A stretch of DNA of 52,588 bases from Rhizobium sp. ASV20 (GTDB taxonomy: Bacteria; Pseudomonadota; Alphaproteobacteria; Rhizobiales; Rhizobiaceae): assembly GCF_016429015.1 (NCBI RefSeq), contig NZ_JAELTU010000033.1:1-52588 (forward strand), written 5' to 3'. The notes under the pieces are model-generated. The model had not been told where the DNA came from. It was given only the letters and a program-made list of their open reading frames with translations, and ran no database searches. Of the stretch, positions 43,275-52,308 are shown one piece after another. The stretch's first letter is position 1. Every line of letters begins with the position of its first letter. Both the position numbers and the translations under genes were made by a program.

Positions 43275-45074
43275 TCAGGCGGCGTCTGTGCCACTTGCGC
43301 CTCGCGATCCGGTCTCCGCAATCGCTACGACGGCCTTCTCCTCCGGCGTATCAGAGAAGCAAACCATGTTGCGCCCGTTCCGCTTGGCTTGATAAAGGCG
43401 CCTGTCAGCCACAGCCGCTACCTCTTCCCAATGTTCGAACGCGCCCTGCGCTCGCCAGTCGACGCCGAAGCTGGCGGTAACGGTCAGTGCATGTTCCTCG
43501 CTGATGACAGCCCGGGAAAGGGTTTCGCACAGGCGCTGGGCGGTCGCCTGCGCGAAGTCCTCGGTCACATCGACCAACACGATCAGGAATTCCTCACCGC
43601 CATAGCGTGCGTACAGATCCTGCGCGCGCAGATAGGGGCTCAAGATCTCAGCCGTTCTTTGCAGGACCAGATCTCCGACGGCATGGCCATGACGATCGTT
43701 GATCGACTTGAAATGATCGATGTCGAACATGATGATGCCAATTCCATCGATGCTGGCTCCGGGAGCCGCGAGCAGTTCCCCCATCGCTTCGCCAAGGGCG
43801 CGGCGATTGAGAAGACCGGTGAGCGCATCCGTTTGCGAGAGGCGCCTTAGTTCTTCCGTCATTGACTTGCGCTCTATCTCCAGATGCCGCTTGAAACGCT
43901 GTTGCTCGCGCAACAGGTCGAGCCGCTGGAACATCTCGCGCGCTTCTCTGCCTGCATGCCGCATCGGCGGCGGCTGAAGAAGATTGCCGGCGGCGATATC
44001 GTCAATCTGCCGGATGGCCGAAAGCATGGGGCGGAATATGGACCGTCCGAGCACGTAGACCAGACCGAGCATGACAGATATTGCCGTGCCGGCCAGCAGA
44101 ATCGCGACCAGCATCGTATTGAAAGCCTTCTGCCGCATGGCTTCCAGGGAGCTTAGCGAGCTGTTCTCGATTTCCTCCCGCAACTTCTCGGTCGAGGTCA
44201 GTCCTGGAACATATTTTTTACTGAACTCGGCTGGTGTTGGCGGATTGCCGCTATTCAATTCGAAAGCGACCCGTTGTGCATAAAGCAAGGATCCGGAGAA
44301 GTAGTTTACCGTCACCTGATCCAGCACCTGGGCAATGCCCGGAGACTGGAGCGCGACTGGTGTGTAGGTCTTCAGAATCGCATTAACCTCCTGAAGCCGG
44401 TTTAACTCCGCGTCGAATGCTGCGCGATAGTTCCGCCGCGCATCGCCCTGCGAAGTCGCCATCATCACGACATAGGAGCCAACCCTTCCGGCTCGCTCTC
44501 TGAGTGTTCCAGCGAGGGAGGTTAGTATTACTTCGGCACTGGTTTCGGGTGCCAGAGCAATGATAGAGCGGCCGGCGATGTCGCGGTAATCCTGCGCACG
44601 ATCGGCCGCCCTGAACATCGCTCGGATCGCCTCGGCTATTCTTGCGCCACTGCGTTGATCGTACGGGATATCGGCAACTGCATCTACGGCGCTTCTGCCG
44701 GTCTGCAGCTGCGATTTGAGGGCAATGAAGGCATTGCTCATCTCTGCAGATCCGTCGATCTCCGTTTTGAAATGCGTCTCGATGCTAGCGATGTCGCGAT
44801 CCGTTTCCTGTCGGCTCTCCCTCAACGCCGCGACAAGCTGCGACTGCTGCTCTTGCGGAGCGCCCATGAGACTGTTCGCGGGGCCCCGCTCCCTGGAAAT
44901 CGCGGCTGCGGCATGTAACGCCACATGGAATCGATTGAATTCCGCGACGCCGCGCTTGTAGTTTACGTAGTCCGACAGGCTGAAGGCAATTGTCGAGCCG
45001 GCCATCATCAAGCAAACCATGATAACAGCTATGGCTCCGATCCATTGCAGCTGTTGAATTCTAAGCCGCGACAA
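43275..45074 (-). CDS. Membrane-bound diguanylate cyclase (GGDEF) with periplasmic sensor
   Basis: One transmembrane segment near the N terminus and a second at about residues 315-340 frame a mostly helical periplasmic region. A HAMP-like linker, a coiled segment and a C-terminal GGDEF domain follow. The active site reads RYGGEEF (about 500), and RAQD five residues ahead forms the product-inhibition site, so it should make cyclic di-GMP and be feedback-controlled. There is no EAL domain. A TTG at 45074 follows GGAGAG well; a GTG at 45098 would add eight residues. It converges on the pilus operon, and cyclic di-GMP commonly affects attachment, but no direct link is shown. Confidence 0.88.
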   Translation of the reverse strand: MSRLRIQQLQWIGAIAVIMVCLMMAGSTIAFSLSDYVNYKRGVAEFNRFHVALHAAAAISRERGPANSLMGAPQEQQSQLVAALRESRQETDRDIASIETHFKTEIDGSAEMSNAFIALKSQLQTGRSAVDAVADIPYDQRSGARIAEAIRAMFRAADRAQDYRDIAGRSIIALAPETSAEVILTSLAGTLRERAGRVGSYVVMMATSQGDARRNYRAAFDAELNRLQEVNAILKTYTPVALQSPGIAQVLDQVTVNYFSGSLLYAQRVAFELNSGNPPTPAEFSKKYVPGLTSTEKLREEIENSSLSSLEAMRQKAFNTMLVAILLAGTAISVMLGLVYVLGRSIFRPMLSAIRQIDDIAAGNLLQPPPMRHAGREAREMFQRLDLLREQQRFKRHLEIERKSMTEELRRLSQTDALTGLLNRRALGEAMGELLAAPGASIDGIGIIMFDIDHFKSINDRHGHAVGDLVLQRTAEILSPYLRAQDLYARYGGEEFLIVLVDVTEDFAQATAQRLCETLSRAVISEEHALTVTASFGVDWRAQGAFEHWEEVAAVADRRLYQAKRNGRNMVCFSDTPEEKAVVAIAETGSRGASGTDAA

Positions 45075-45307
45075 GGAATGCTCTCCATAAACAATCACCT
45101 GAGGGAGACTACACCAGATTCACTGGAATCTTCACTTAACGAACAGGCTTAAATATTTCTCACGCTGGCGATCAGGTCGCCAGAATAGCCAATGTTGCGG
45201 GGCATGGCGCGATAGGCGACAAAAGCGCCGGAATTGCGTCGATGAGGCCGCCTGGATCACGAAGAAATAAAGGCGCGGCACCCAATGGGAGATGGTGCTC
45301 CGGGAGG

Positions 45308-45613
45308 CTAGTTCTCGACAAAAACCGCAGGCATGAGGTTTGCGCGCGCCGAATAATGCGGTTGGCCGACGACATGCGAAATCATCAGCACGTAGACGAG
45401 GATCGCACCCAGCACGATGGCGATGCCATGAAGTGGAAGGTTCGTCTTGGATGGCGTGTTCGCCGATGGCTGCCTACCGGGGTCGCTCCGGGCAGGACGA
45501 CTTGCCGCCTTTGAGACAGGGAGCCGCAGTTCCCTTTCCACTCGAGCTTGCCGCTCAAGTGGCTTGCTTAATCTCCTCATGGGCCTGAACTGGATAATAT
45601 CGCCCATTTTCAT
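45308..45613 (-). CDS. Small single-pass membrane protein, function unknown
   Basis: A 101-residue protein starting at the ATG at 45613, which follows AAGGGAC. The first half is basic (RRLSKPLERQARVERELRL) and cytoplasmic. A hydrophobic segment (HGIAIVLGAILVYVLMISHVVG) lies near residues 64-85, followed by a short tail. I do not recognise a family. It precedes the diguanylate cyclase in the opposite reading order on the same strand, with 233 bases between. Confidence 0.5.
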   Translation of the reverse strand: MKMGDIIQFRPMRRLSKPLERQARVERELRLPVSKAASRPARSDPGRQPSANTPSKTNLPLHGIAIVLGAILVYVLMISHVVGQPHYSARANLMPAVFVEN

Positions 45614-45635
45614 ACGGTCCCTTTGTGACGCGCAG

Positions 45636-45914
45636 TTATTGGCCATTCTCTATGTTGCTATCATTATCGATGTAGTCAACGCCAACAACGACCTTCTCTG
45701 GCCGCTGTTCGCCATGTGGTACGATTACGGTGACGATACAGCGGTTCTCGCGAGGTCTGACCGATAGCAGGCGCCCCTTAGTCTTCGACAGAACCTCATC
45801 AGCAGCATTCGAGCAATCCCGTATCTTGTCGCCAGCCTGAATGGCTTGTCCCTGCCCGGCCAGTGCCAAACCAGAAATCGACAGTCCAAGGAGCGCTACT
45901 GAGATCCTAATCAT
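45636..45914 (-). CDS. Small exported protein, PepSY-like
   Basis: This 92-residue protein starts at the ATG at 45914 with a signal peptide (cleavage near ALA-GQ). The mature part, AADEVLSKTKGRLLSVRPRENRCIVTVIVPHGEQRPEKVVVGVDY, has the helix-then-strands pattern of PepSY-like regulatory domains: a periplasmic sensor or protease-inhibiting fold. The longer open frame (to 46202) has no family resemblance. It ends 22 bases before the membrane protein gene at 45613, so they may be co-transcribed. The role is unknown. Confidence 0.6.
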   Translation of the reverse strand: MIRISVALLGLSISGLALAGQGQAIQAGDKIRDCSNAADEVLSKTKGRLLSVRPRENRCIVTVIVPHGEQRPEKVVVGVDYIDNDSNIENGQ

Positions 45915-46157
45915 TTGTAGAGTATACTCCAAAAGAGGCCGGGAAGCGACTTCGGAGCGCAAGAAAGCCGAGCTATCCCCTTCATCTTTTCGTTGCAGAA
46001 CGCCGAACTTGGGAGAGCGAGTTTCGAGATGTTGCAAAAGGCACCGACTACACGCGGCAGTGGACTTTTCCCGCGGTTTCATGGATGGAGGCACCACGAA
46101 ACTCTTCGGCGCGAGGTGTACGAGACCTGCGTCGACCGTTCTGTAGCAGGAAGTACC

Positions 46158-46703
46158 ATGCTCAATCTGGAAACCTCCCGACTCATTCTCAGACCCTGGC
46201 AAAATCGGGATCGTGCGTCGTTTGCCGCTATCAATGCGGATGACGAAGTCCGGCGCTATTACTATCCGAGCCTTCTCACGGCGGCGGAAACGGATGAACT
46301 GATCGATGAAGCCAATGAGGGATTGGCCCGGGACGGGTTCGGTTTTCTAGCCGTTGAACGCAAGGCCGACGGCGCTTTGATCGGGGGTGCCGGTCTATCG
46401 CGTCCCGGGGAAGAAGTGCCGGGCAATTTTCCGCTGGAAATCGGCTGGATTCTGGGACGAGCCTATTGGCGGCAAGGCTATGCCGCCGAAATCAGTCATT
46501 GCTGGCTTAATTTTGCCTGGCGGCAATTGGGAGCCGAATGCGTGATCGGCTATACCTCGGAGATCAACCTTCCCTCCCGGCAAGCGATGGAGAAGATCGG
46601 CATGTCTCGTATCGAAGACGCCGACTTCGATGACATCACCGTGCCGCCCGGAAATATCCTGCGGCCGCATGTGCTCTATCGGATCAATAGGCCCGCGCGT
46701 TAG
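46158..46703 (+). CDS. GNAT-family N-acetyltransferase (RimJ/RimL-like)
   Basis: The protein has 181 residues from the ATG at 46158 (after AGGAAG). It opens with LETSRLILRPWQNRD, typical of RimJ/RimL-type GNAT proteins, and has the acetyl-CoA pyrophosphate region ILGRAYWRQGYAAE and SEINLPSRQAMEKIGM. It transfers an acetyl group from acetyl-CoA to an amine on a protein or small molecule; the acceptor is unknown. The first hydrolase gene follows after 37 bases. Confidence 0.85.
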   Translation: MLNLETSRLILRPWQNRDRASFAAINADDEVRRYYYPSLLTAAETDELIDEANEGLARDGFGFLAVERKADGALIGGAGLSRPGEEVPGNFPLEIGWILGRAYWRQGYAAEISHCWLNFAWRQLGAECVIGYTSEINLPSRQAMEKIGMSRIEDADFDDITVPPGNILRPHVLYRINRPAR

Positions 46704-46740
46704 CCTTGCGCGGGCCGCGCTTTCGCGCGAAAACTCCGTT

Positions 46741-47700
46741 ATGAGCATACCGACAATCCATCCCTTCGCTTTCGACCCCACCTATGGCATGCAGCTGGAG
46801 CAACTGCATGCCATCAAGCTGCCGGACGCGCCCGAGGGCTTCGATGATTTCTGGCGCAAGCGATACAAGCTTGCAATTGCCGTCGACCCGCAACCGAGAC
46901 TTCGCCATAGCAAGCTGCGCGACGACCGCTGGCACGTCTTCGATATCAGCTACACCTCAACTAATTCGCTCCAGATCAATGGCTGGCTTCTTCTTCCCCG
47001 TCGAGGCCAGGTGCGTCGAGGATTGGTCGTAGGGCATGGTTATGGTGGGAGGGAGCAACCGGATTTCGACTTGCCGCTCGAAGAGACGGCAGTGCTGTTT
47101 CCATGCTCCCGTGGCCTGTCTCTCAGCGCATGTCCGCAAATTCCGGCGGATGCGTCAGGCCATGTACTTTGCGGCATCGCGAGCCGCGACACCTATGTCA
47201 TCGGCGGCTGCGTCGAAGATCTCTGGCTCGCCGTTTCGACGCTGGAGACCCTCTATCCGTGGATTGCGGGCAGTATCGGCTACAGCGGGATAAGCTTCGG
47301 TGGCGGCATTGGTGCTCTTGCAATTCCCTTCGATACCCGCATCGACCGCGGCCATCTCGTGGTTCCGACTTTCGGACACCGGCAGCTTTGGCTGACCTTG
47401 CCGACCGTCGGCAGCGCACAGTCAGTGCAAGCCTATCAGAAAGAGCATGGAAGCGTCCTTGAGACACTTCGCTTCTTCGACGCCGCGATTGCAGCAAGTC
47501 GTATCAGAGTGCCGATGCTGATTGCACCTGCCCTCTTCGATCCTGCAGTTGCGCCGCCTTGCCAGTTTGCCGTCGTAAATGCGACGCAGAAATTTAATGA
47601 AACCTTCATCCTGGATGCCGGCCATTTCGAATATGATGGCATGAACGAGCAGAACGCAATTCTGCGAGACAAGGTAGGGCGATTTTTCAAGGTGCCATGA
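46741..47700 (+). CDS. Acetylxylan esterase / cephalosporin-C deacetylase family hydrolase (AXE1)
   Basis: The 319-residue alpha/beta hydrolase matches the AXE1 family: PEGFDDFWRKR at the start, GLVVGHGYGG for the oxyanion region, and the nucleophile S185 in GYSGISFGGG. D267 in APALFDPAV and H295 in DAGHFEY complete the triad. It would remove acetyl groups from sugars or similar small esters. The ATG at 46741 is chosen over the longer frame, which overlaps the GNAT gene. The next gene starts in the last bases (ATGA overlap), so the two hydrolases are probably co-translated. Confidence 0.82.
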   Translation: MSIPTIHPFAFDPTYGMQLEQLHAIKLPDAPEGFDDFWRKRYKLAIAVDPQPRLRHSKLRDDRWHVFDISYTSTNSLQINGWLLLPRRGQVRRGLVVGHGYGGREQPDFDLPLEETAVLFPCSRGLSLSACPQIPADASGHVLCGIASRDTYVIGGCVEDLWLAVSTLETLYPWIAGSIGYSGISFGGGIGALAIPFDTRIDRGHLVVPTFGHRQLWLTLPTVGSAQSVQAYQKEHGSVLETLRFFDAAIAASRIRVPMLIAPALFDPAVAPPCQFAVVNATQKFNETFILDAGHFEYDGMNEQNAILRDKVGRFFKVP

Positions 47701-48425
47701 ACCGCGAATATCTGCGCTGGTACAGCCAACGGCTGGAACGAGACATGGAGCTTCTGGTGTTCGGCCATGCCGGCGCCAAGGTATTGATGTTTCCCACGAG
47801 AGATGGACGGTTCTGGCAGTATGAGCAGATCGGCCTCGTCGCCAGCCTCGCGGAAAAATTGAATGCCGGGCATCTTCAGCTTTACTGCATCGAAGGACTT
47901 GCTGGCGAAACCTTCTATAGTTCAAGCAGACATCCCTCGGAGCGTATCCGTCGCCACCGGGCTTTCGAGGAATATATCCTGAATGAAGTCCTGCCGCTGA
48001 TGGCGGAAAGGAATGGTCATGAATGCACGATCGTTCATGGCTGCAGCCTTGGCGCGTTCCAGGCGGCCAGTCTGGTGTTCCGTCACCCACACCTCTTTCG
48101 CAAGCTCGTCGCCTTCTCGGGGCGATACGATCTGACGATGCGGATCGAATGTTTCGTGGATCTGTTCGATGGCTATTATGACAACGACATATATTTTCAT
48201 ACGCCGACGCATTTTCTGCCCGGACTAGCCTGCGAATGTCAGCTTGAGAAACTTCGGCAGATCGATATCGTGCTGACGATAGGCGACGCGGATCCCTTTA
48301 TCGACAACAATCGCCATTTGAGTCGGCTGCTTGCCGATAAAGGAGTTAACCATCGCCTGCATGTCTGGGATGGACGCGCCCATAGAGCCGGCGCGTGGCG
48401 CAGGATGGCACCACTCTACATTTGA
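47697..48425 (+). CDS. Putative esterase, alpha/beta hydrolase fold (esterase D-like)
   Basis: This 242-residue protein has the nucleophile motif HGCSLGA (S117), an acid in IGDADPF (D197 or D199) and H229 in DGRAHRAGAWRRM, which matches the closing part of the putative esterase family. The family includes feruloyl esterase and S-formylglutathione hydrolase-like members. It overlaps the previous hydrolase gene by four bases. The pair with an acetylesterase-like protein suggests processing of substituted carbohydrates or esters, but no substrate can be named. Confidence 0.78.
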   Translation: MNREYLRWYSQRLERDMELLVFGHAGAKVLMFPTRDGRFWQYEQIGLVASLAEKLNAGHLQLYCIEGLAGETFYSSSRHPSERIRRHRAFEEYILNEVLPLMAERNGHECTIVHGCSLGAFQAASLVFRHPHLFRKLVAFSGRYDLTMRIECFVDLFDGYYDNDIYFHTPTHFLPGLACECQLEKLRQIDIVLTIGDADPFIDNNRHLSRLLADKGVNHRLHVWDGRAHRAGAWRRMAPLYI

Positions 48426-48461
48426 GCTCTGTTGGAGCGCTTCCAGGGAAACCGCTGGAAC

Positions 48462-48650
48462 CTACACCAAGCCTGCCGGGACGGGTCTGCTCATCTTGCG
48501 CGTGCCGTAATCCCGCTCGTGGGACCGGCGGTGGTGCTGCTCATGACCTGCGGACAGGTCGACAAGGATGCGCTCCATCATGCCGTCCGGATAGGTTCCG
48601 GTGTCATCGGTTTCGACTTCAGACTGCGCGGTAACGATCTTCAAATTCAT
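48462..48650 (-). CDS. Small hypothetical protein with strong ribosome binding site
   Basis: The 62-residue frame begins with MNLKIVTAQSEVETDD and has an excellent GGAGG eight bases before the ATG. It is acidic then basic, and contains His/Arg-rich stretches (HEQHHRRSHERD). No family is recognised. The ribosome site is the main argument; the gene could also be spurious. It faces the esterase gene, converging within 37 bases. Confidence 0.4.
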   Translation of the reverse strand: MNLKIVTAQSEVETDDTGTYPDGMMERILVDLSAGHEQHHRRSHERDYGTRKMSRPVPAGLV

Positions 48651-48807
48651 CTCTGGTCCTCCGCCTTGGCATGAAAACTCTCGAATCTAACGTCTGTTCC
48701 AGCAATAGCCGCGAAATTGTTAAAAAATTAACTACGTCCATTAATGAATTCGGACGTCGCGCCGCCGCCGCGCTCACCAGAGCGTCCCCACCGACTTGCC
48801 TGACACG

Positions 48808-50103
48808 CTAGTTCTTCGATGCGCGAAAATTCGGCGCGGAATCGCCGTCTTCCGAATTCGGGGCAGGCTCCCAGCCGAAGACGCTGCGACCGCCATAGGA
48901 GAAGGAATTGTCGAATTCGCCGGCAACGATCTCCTTGAGGTCCGGGCCGGTGACGTAACGTTCCAGCGCCCTCGACTGATCGTCCAGGCGTCTGAGCGCC
49001 GCCAGTTCCTCATCGCGACCAAGCCGCCCTTTCCTGACGGCGGATTTCATCACGTTGATCGTCTCGTCATAGACCTTCAGCGGCACGGGAAAGGGATGTC
49101 TATCCTTGCCGCCATGCGCCAGTGAAAAGCGTGCGGGATCGGAGAAGCGACAAGGGGCACCGTGCACGACCTCTGCGACCATCGCCAACGCCTTTACCGT
49201 CCGCGCGCCGACGCCAGGTGTCAAAAGTAGATCTTCGAAATCCACGGGACCGCGATCAGCAGCGGCAGCCAGATTTCCATGCAGGCGCCGCATGTCGACG
49301 TCTTTCTCGCGCACGTCATGATGTGCGGGCATGATCAGGTGCGGTAGCATCGGCTGCGCATCCTGTTCATTTTTTGCTGGAGGTCTTCCATCCAGTATCT
49401 TGAATTCACGAATAATTTTATCTGGGCCAAGCGAGGCGAGTAAATCCAGTTGATGATCGCGAGAGCGCTCGGCCCGCCGATCGGCAAGATTGATGATCTC
49501 GCCCTGATCCCGTCCCTCGATTGCGGCATGTGGCGAATCCAGAAAGTTGCTCAGTCCCTCTGACAACCAGTGATATCTCCTTGCCTGCCGTTTATCGCCA
49601 TTCATGCCCTGCTGAATGACAACCCATTTGCCGTCGTCTGCGACGATGAAGCCGTGCAGGTAGAGATCGAAGCCGTCCTGGACGGCGGCGCTATCCACCT
49701 TCGCAATGAGCCGACTGGTGTTTGCAAGCGATGAACCGTCGATGCCGACGCGGTTGCCGATATGGAGCAGTTCCTCCGGGGTCTTACGCGATTGCGCGCC
49801 ACGACCTCCGCAAACATGAATGCCGAGCTCACCGGAAAGCGGCGTGAGGCCGCGCTTCAATGCGCCAAGTACGCTCGTGGTGATGCCGGAAGAATGCCAG
49901 TCCATGCCCATCACGGCGCCGAAGGACTGGAACCAGAAGGGATTGGCAAGGCGGCGAAACATTTCATCGCGCCCATAATGCTGGACGATCGCCTCGGTGA
50001 TGACTGCGCCCAATCTCGTCATTCGGTCGCCGAGCCAACGCGGCACGCGGCCACCATGCAACGGAAGGTCAGCTTTCCCGGCTCTTTGCGCCAATATCGT
50101 CAC
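48808..50103 (-). CDS. DUF763 protein with helix-hairpin-helix motif
   Basis: This 431-residue protein matches DUF763: ADLPLHGGRVPRWLGDRMTRLG, GMDWHSSGITTSVLGALKRGL, ELGIHVCGGRG and the KWVVIQQGMN segment. A helix-hairpin-helix motif (LLLTPGVGARTVKALAMVAE, near residue 300) suggests contact with DNA or RNA. The family is known from archaea, thermophiles and a subset of proteobacteria, and I know of no established function. The start is a GTG at 50103 and is not strongly supported by a ribosome site. It stands 99 bases from the aminotransferase gene on the same strand. Confidence 0.83.
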   Translation of the reverse strand: MTILAQRAGKADLPLHGGRVPRWLGDRMTRLGAVITEAIVQHYGRDEMFRRLANPFWFQSFGAVMGMDWHSSGITTSVLGALKRGLTPLSGELGIHVCGGRGAQSRKTPEELLHIGNRVGIDGSSLANTSRLIAKVDSAAVQDGFDLYLHGFIVADDGKWVVIQQGMNGDKRQARRYHWLSEGLSNFLDSPHAAIEGRDQGEIINLADRRAERSRDHQLDLLASLGPDKIIREFKILDGRPPAKNEQDAQPMLPHLIMPAHHDVREKDVDMRRLHGNLAAAADRGPVDFEDLLLTPGVGARTVKALAMVAEVVHGAPCRFSDPARFSLAHGGKDRHPFPVPLKVYDETINVMKSAVRKGRLGRDEELAALRRLDDQSRALERYVTGPDLKEIVAGEFDNSFSYGGRSVFGWEPAPNSEDGDSAPNFRASKN

Positions 50104-50202
50104 TCTCGTTTTTCACTGACGACATTCTAATATCGGCCGCCGATTTGCGCCATCCGCTCCGTCCTTGTTTGCGGCAGGCGACGACCGCCGCGCAGAGATG
50201 CA

Positions 50203-51339
50203 TCAAGAACGGTTGCGCAGGAGATAGGAGCGCAAGGCCGAAATGCCCTCATCAATGTTGGCGCGGCCAAAACCTATGCGAAAACGATCGACCGGCGTCG
50301 GGCTGAGATCGGATCCATAAAGACTGGCCGGCAAAAGAAGCACCCCGGCCTGCTCAACGAGTTCACGCGCGAAATTCTCGACACCATCAGCGCCCTTATA
50401 GCGCGGATAGGCGACGCAGCCGCCATCGGGCGTGTACCAATCGAAAAGATGCTCGAATTCGACAAAGAAGGATTTCAGTTTCACCAGATTGGAGCCGATA
50501 AGGTTGTTGTTACGCTCCAGGATCCGGTCTGCATTGAGCAGCGCGATCTTTGCCAGGCTTTCACTCGGACCGGAATTGCAGATGGAGAGGTAGTGTTTCA
50601 TACGCTCCATTTTCAAAAGGACTGCGTGATCGCGGCCGGCGATCCAGCCAATGCGCAGACCCGGCAAGCCGTAGGCTTTCGACATGACGCCTAGCGACAG
50701 GCCTCGCTCATAGACATCCGCTGCAGCTGGCAACGCGGCTTTACCTTCAACGGCAAGGCCCCGATAGACCTCGTCGCTGAACAGCCAGATGCCGTGGCGA
50801 CGGCAAAGCGCTACCAGGGCGTCGAACCTCTCCCTCTCGAGCACCTTGCCTGTGGGGTTGTGCGGAAAGTTGATCGAGATCAGCTTTGTGTTCGGCCGGA
50901 TTGCATCCTCGACGGCATCGATATCAAGCGACCAATTGTCTTCCGGATCGAGCGCTACCGCGGTGACTTCGCAGATGCTCAGAGGTATCGTTTCGGACGA
51001 CTGGTAGTTCGGCGTCAGGACAATCGCATGGTCGCCTTTTTCGAGGAGCGCGTGCATGGCGATATAGATGCCCTCCTCCGCGCCCGCGAAGCAGAGAATA
51101 TCCGCACGCTGCATCGTCTTGTATAATCCGGCGATCGTATCGCGCAGTTCCGGGCCGCCGAAGGTCTCAGTGTAGCCGAGCCATAGATTGTCGTGGGCTT
51201 GCCGCTGCTCAGGTGTAGCCATGTCGAGCAACTCAGCCATCGTCATGCTCTGCGCGTCAGACGCGGTCATGTGATATCGCGCGCTGAACTCCCACTTCGA
51301 GAAATAGGTTTCGAGCTTGAAGTCTGGCAGGACCGGCAT
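50203..51339 (-). CDS. Class I/II aminotransferase (PLP-dependent)
   Basis: The 378-residue protein has the fold-type I aminotransferase set: N161 in FPHNPTGK, D189 and Y192 in SDEVYRG, and the PLP lysine K221 in VMSKAYGLPGLRIGW, with R378 as the last basic residues. It would transfer or remove the amino group of an amino acid; the substrate is not known. It diverges from a YheO-type regulator gene, with a perfect palindrome in between, so it is the likely target of that regulator. Confidence 0.88.
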   Translation of the reverse strand: MPVLPDFKLETYFSKWEFSARYHMTASDAQSMTMAELLDMATPEQRQAHDNLWLGYTETFGGPELRDTIAGLYKTMQRADILCFAGAEEGIYIAMHALLEKGDHAIVLTPNYQSSETIPLSICEVTAVALDPEDNWSLDIDAVEDAIRPNTKLISINFPHNPTGKVLERERFDALVALCRRHGIWLFSDEVYRGLAVEGKAALPAAADVYERGLSLGVMSKAYGLPGLRIGWIAGRDHAVLLKMERMKHYLSICNSGPSESLAKIALLNADRILERNNNLIGSNLVKLKSFFVEFEHLFDWYTPDGGCVAYPRYKGADGVENFARELVEQAGVLLLPASLYGSDLSPTPVDRFRIGFGRANIDEGISALRSYLLRNRS

Positions 51340-51407
51340 GGGACATTTCTCCGCAGTAACTTATACACGTTCGTGCTGGTGTTCGTTGGCGGAACGTTAG
51401 TGCTATG

Positions 51408-51422
51408 TTGACAAATTGTCAA
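51408..51422. promoter_or_regulatory. Perfect palindrome TTGACAA-A-TTGTCAA, candidate operator
   Basis: Two perfect 7-base inverted arms around one central base lie in the 123-base gap between the divergent aminotransferase and YheO-type regulator genes. The left arm also contains TTGACA, a -35 consensus, so a bound protein could block RNA polymerase. Confidence 0.6.
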
Positions 51423-51462
51423 ATATAGACTGATTGTAAAATAGAAGGACAGAAAGGACATC

Positions 51463-52119
51463 ATGCCGAGAAAGACAGGTGCGCCGAGAGAAGCAAAGCC
51501 GATCCCGGGCGACGTGCTGCAATTCGTCCCCGTCGCCGAGGCTGTTGCGACCTTGCTCAAGCCGCATGCGGAAGTCGTCGTTCACGATCTGCGAACGCAG
51601 ACGATCGCCTATATCGCCAATAATATATCCAGGCGCGATGTCGGCGGCTCTTCGCTCGCGGAATTAAGGGATATCGGAGAGCTTGGCACCGATGTCATCG
51701 GCCCCTATCCGAAAACAAACTTCGATGGTCGGCACCTCAAGTCGATTACAGCAGTCCTGCGAAACAGCGACGGCGAACCATTTGGCTTGCTGTGCATCAA
51801 TTTCGATATCGCGCCGATCGAGGCTGCCCGCAACGCATTAACGCTGCTTGTGGCTTTCCAGGGTGCCGGCACGCAACCAACCGCCCTGTTCAATGCGGAC
51901 TGGCAAGAAACCGTAAATACCGTGATTTCGGCCTTTCTCGGCGAACGGGGGCTTGCGGCCTCTGCCCTTGCGAAAGAGGATCATGCCGCCCTGGTCGAGA
52001 GGCTGGAACGGGAAGGTTATTTTTCCATCCGCAATCTGGTCCCCTATCTCGCGCGCCTGCTCGGCATTTCACGGGCGACCGTCTACAAGCATCTGCGCGA
52101 GGCGCGACAGAAGACATAG
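51463..52119 (+). CDS. YheO/DauR-type transcriptional regulator (PAS plus helix-turn-helix)
   Basis: This 218-residue protein has an N-terminal YheO-like PAS domain (about 20-130: LKPHAEVVVHDLRTQTIAYIANNIS; GPYPKTNFDGRHLKSITAVL) and a C-terminal helix-turn-helix (FSIRNLVPYLARLLGISRATVYKHL, about 180-215). DauR of Pseudomonas, a known member, controls D-arginine use. Here an amino-compound effector is suggested by the divergent aminotransferase gene. AGAAAGGAC precedes the ATG. Confidence 0.87.
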   Translation: MPRKTGAPREAKPIPGDVLQFVPVAEAVATLLKPHAEVVVHDLRTQTIAYIANNISRRDVGGSSLAELRDIGELGTDVIGPYPKTNFDGRHLKSITAVLRNSDGEPFGLLCINFDIAPIEAARNALTLLVAFQGAGTQPTALFNADWQETVNTVISAFLGERGLAASALAKEDHAALVERLEREGYFSIRNLVPYLARLLGISRATVYKHLREARQKT

Positions 52120-52167
52120 GTAGTAGATTGGTTATAGGGACGTTCGCGATCTCGGACCGCTGTAGCC

Positions 52168-52308
52168 TTATCGCTTCAACTCACGCTCGAATTTTTCGAT
52201 CTGCTGCAAGACCCACGGATCATCAGCCGAATATTGAGCCGCCTCCCCCTCAAACCGGCGTTTACGGCGATCACGGATCCAGTCGATGAAAGCGAGAAGC
52301 AGTCGCAT
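52168..52308 (-). CDS. Short hypothetical protein, 46 residues
   Basis: The frame is open to 52392, but the part from the ATG at 52308 reads like a natural small protein (MRLLLAFIDWIRDRRKRRF, then WVLQQIEKFERELKR): amphipathic helices with a basic centre. A weak TTGGAT lies upstream. It may be a small regulatory or membrane-associated protein. The family is not recognised. Confidence 0.4.
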   Translation of the reverse strand: MRLLLAFIDWIRDRRKRRFEGEAAQYSADDPWVLQQIEKFERELKR

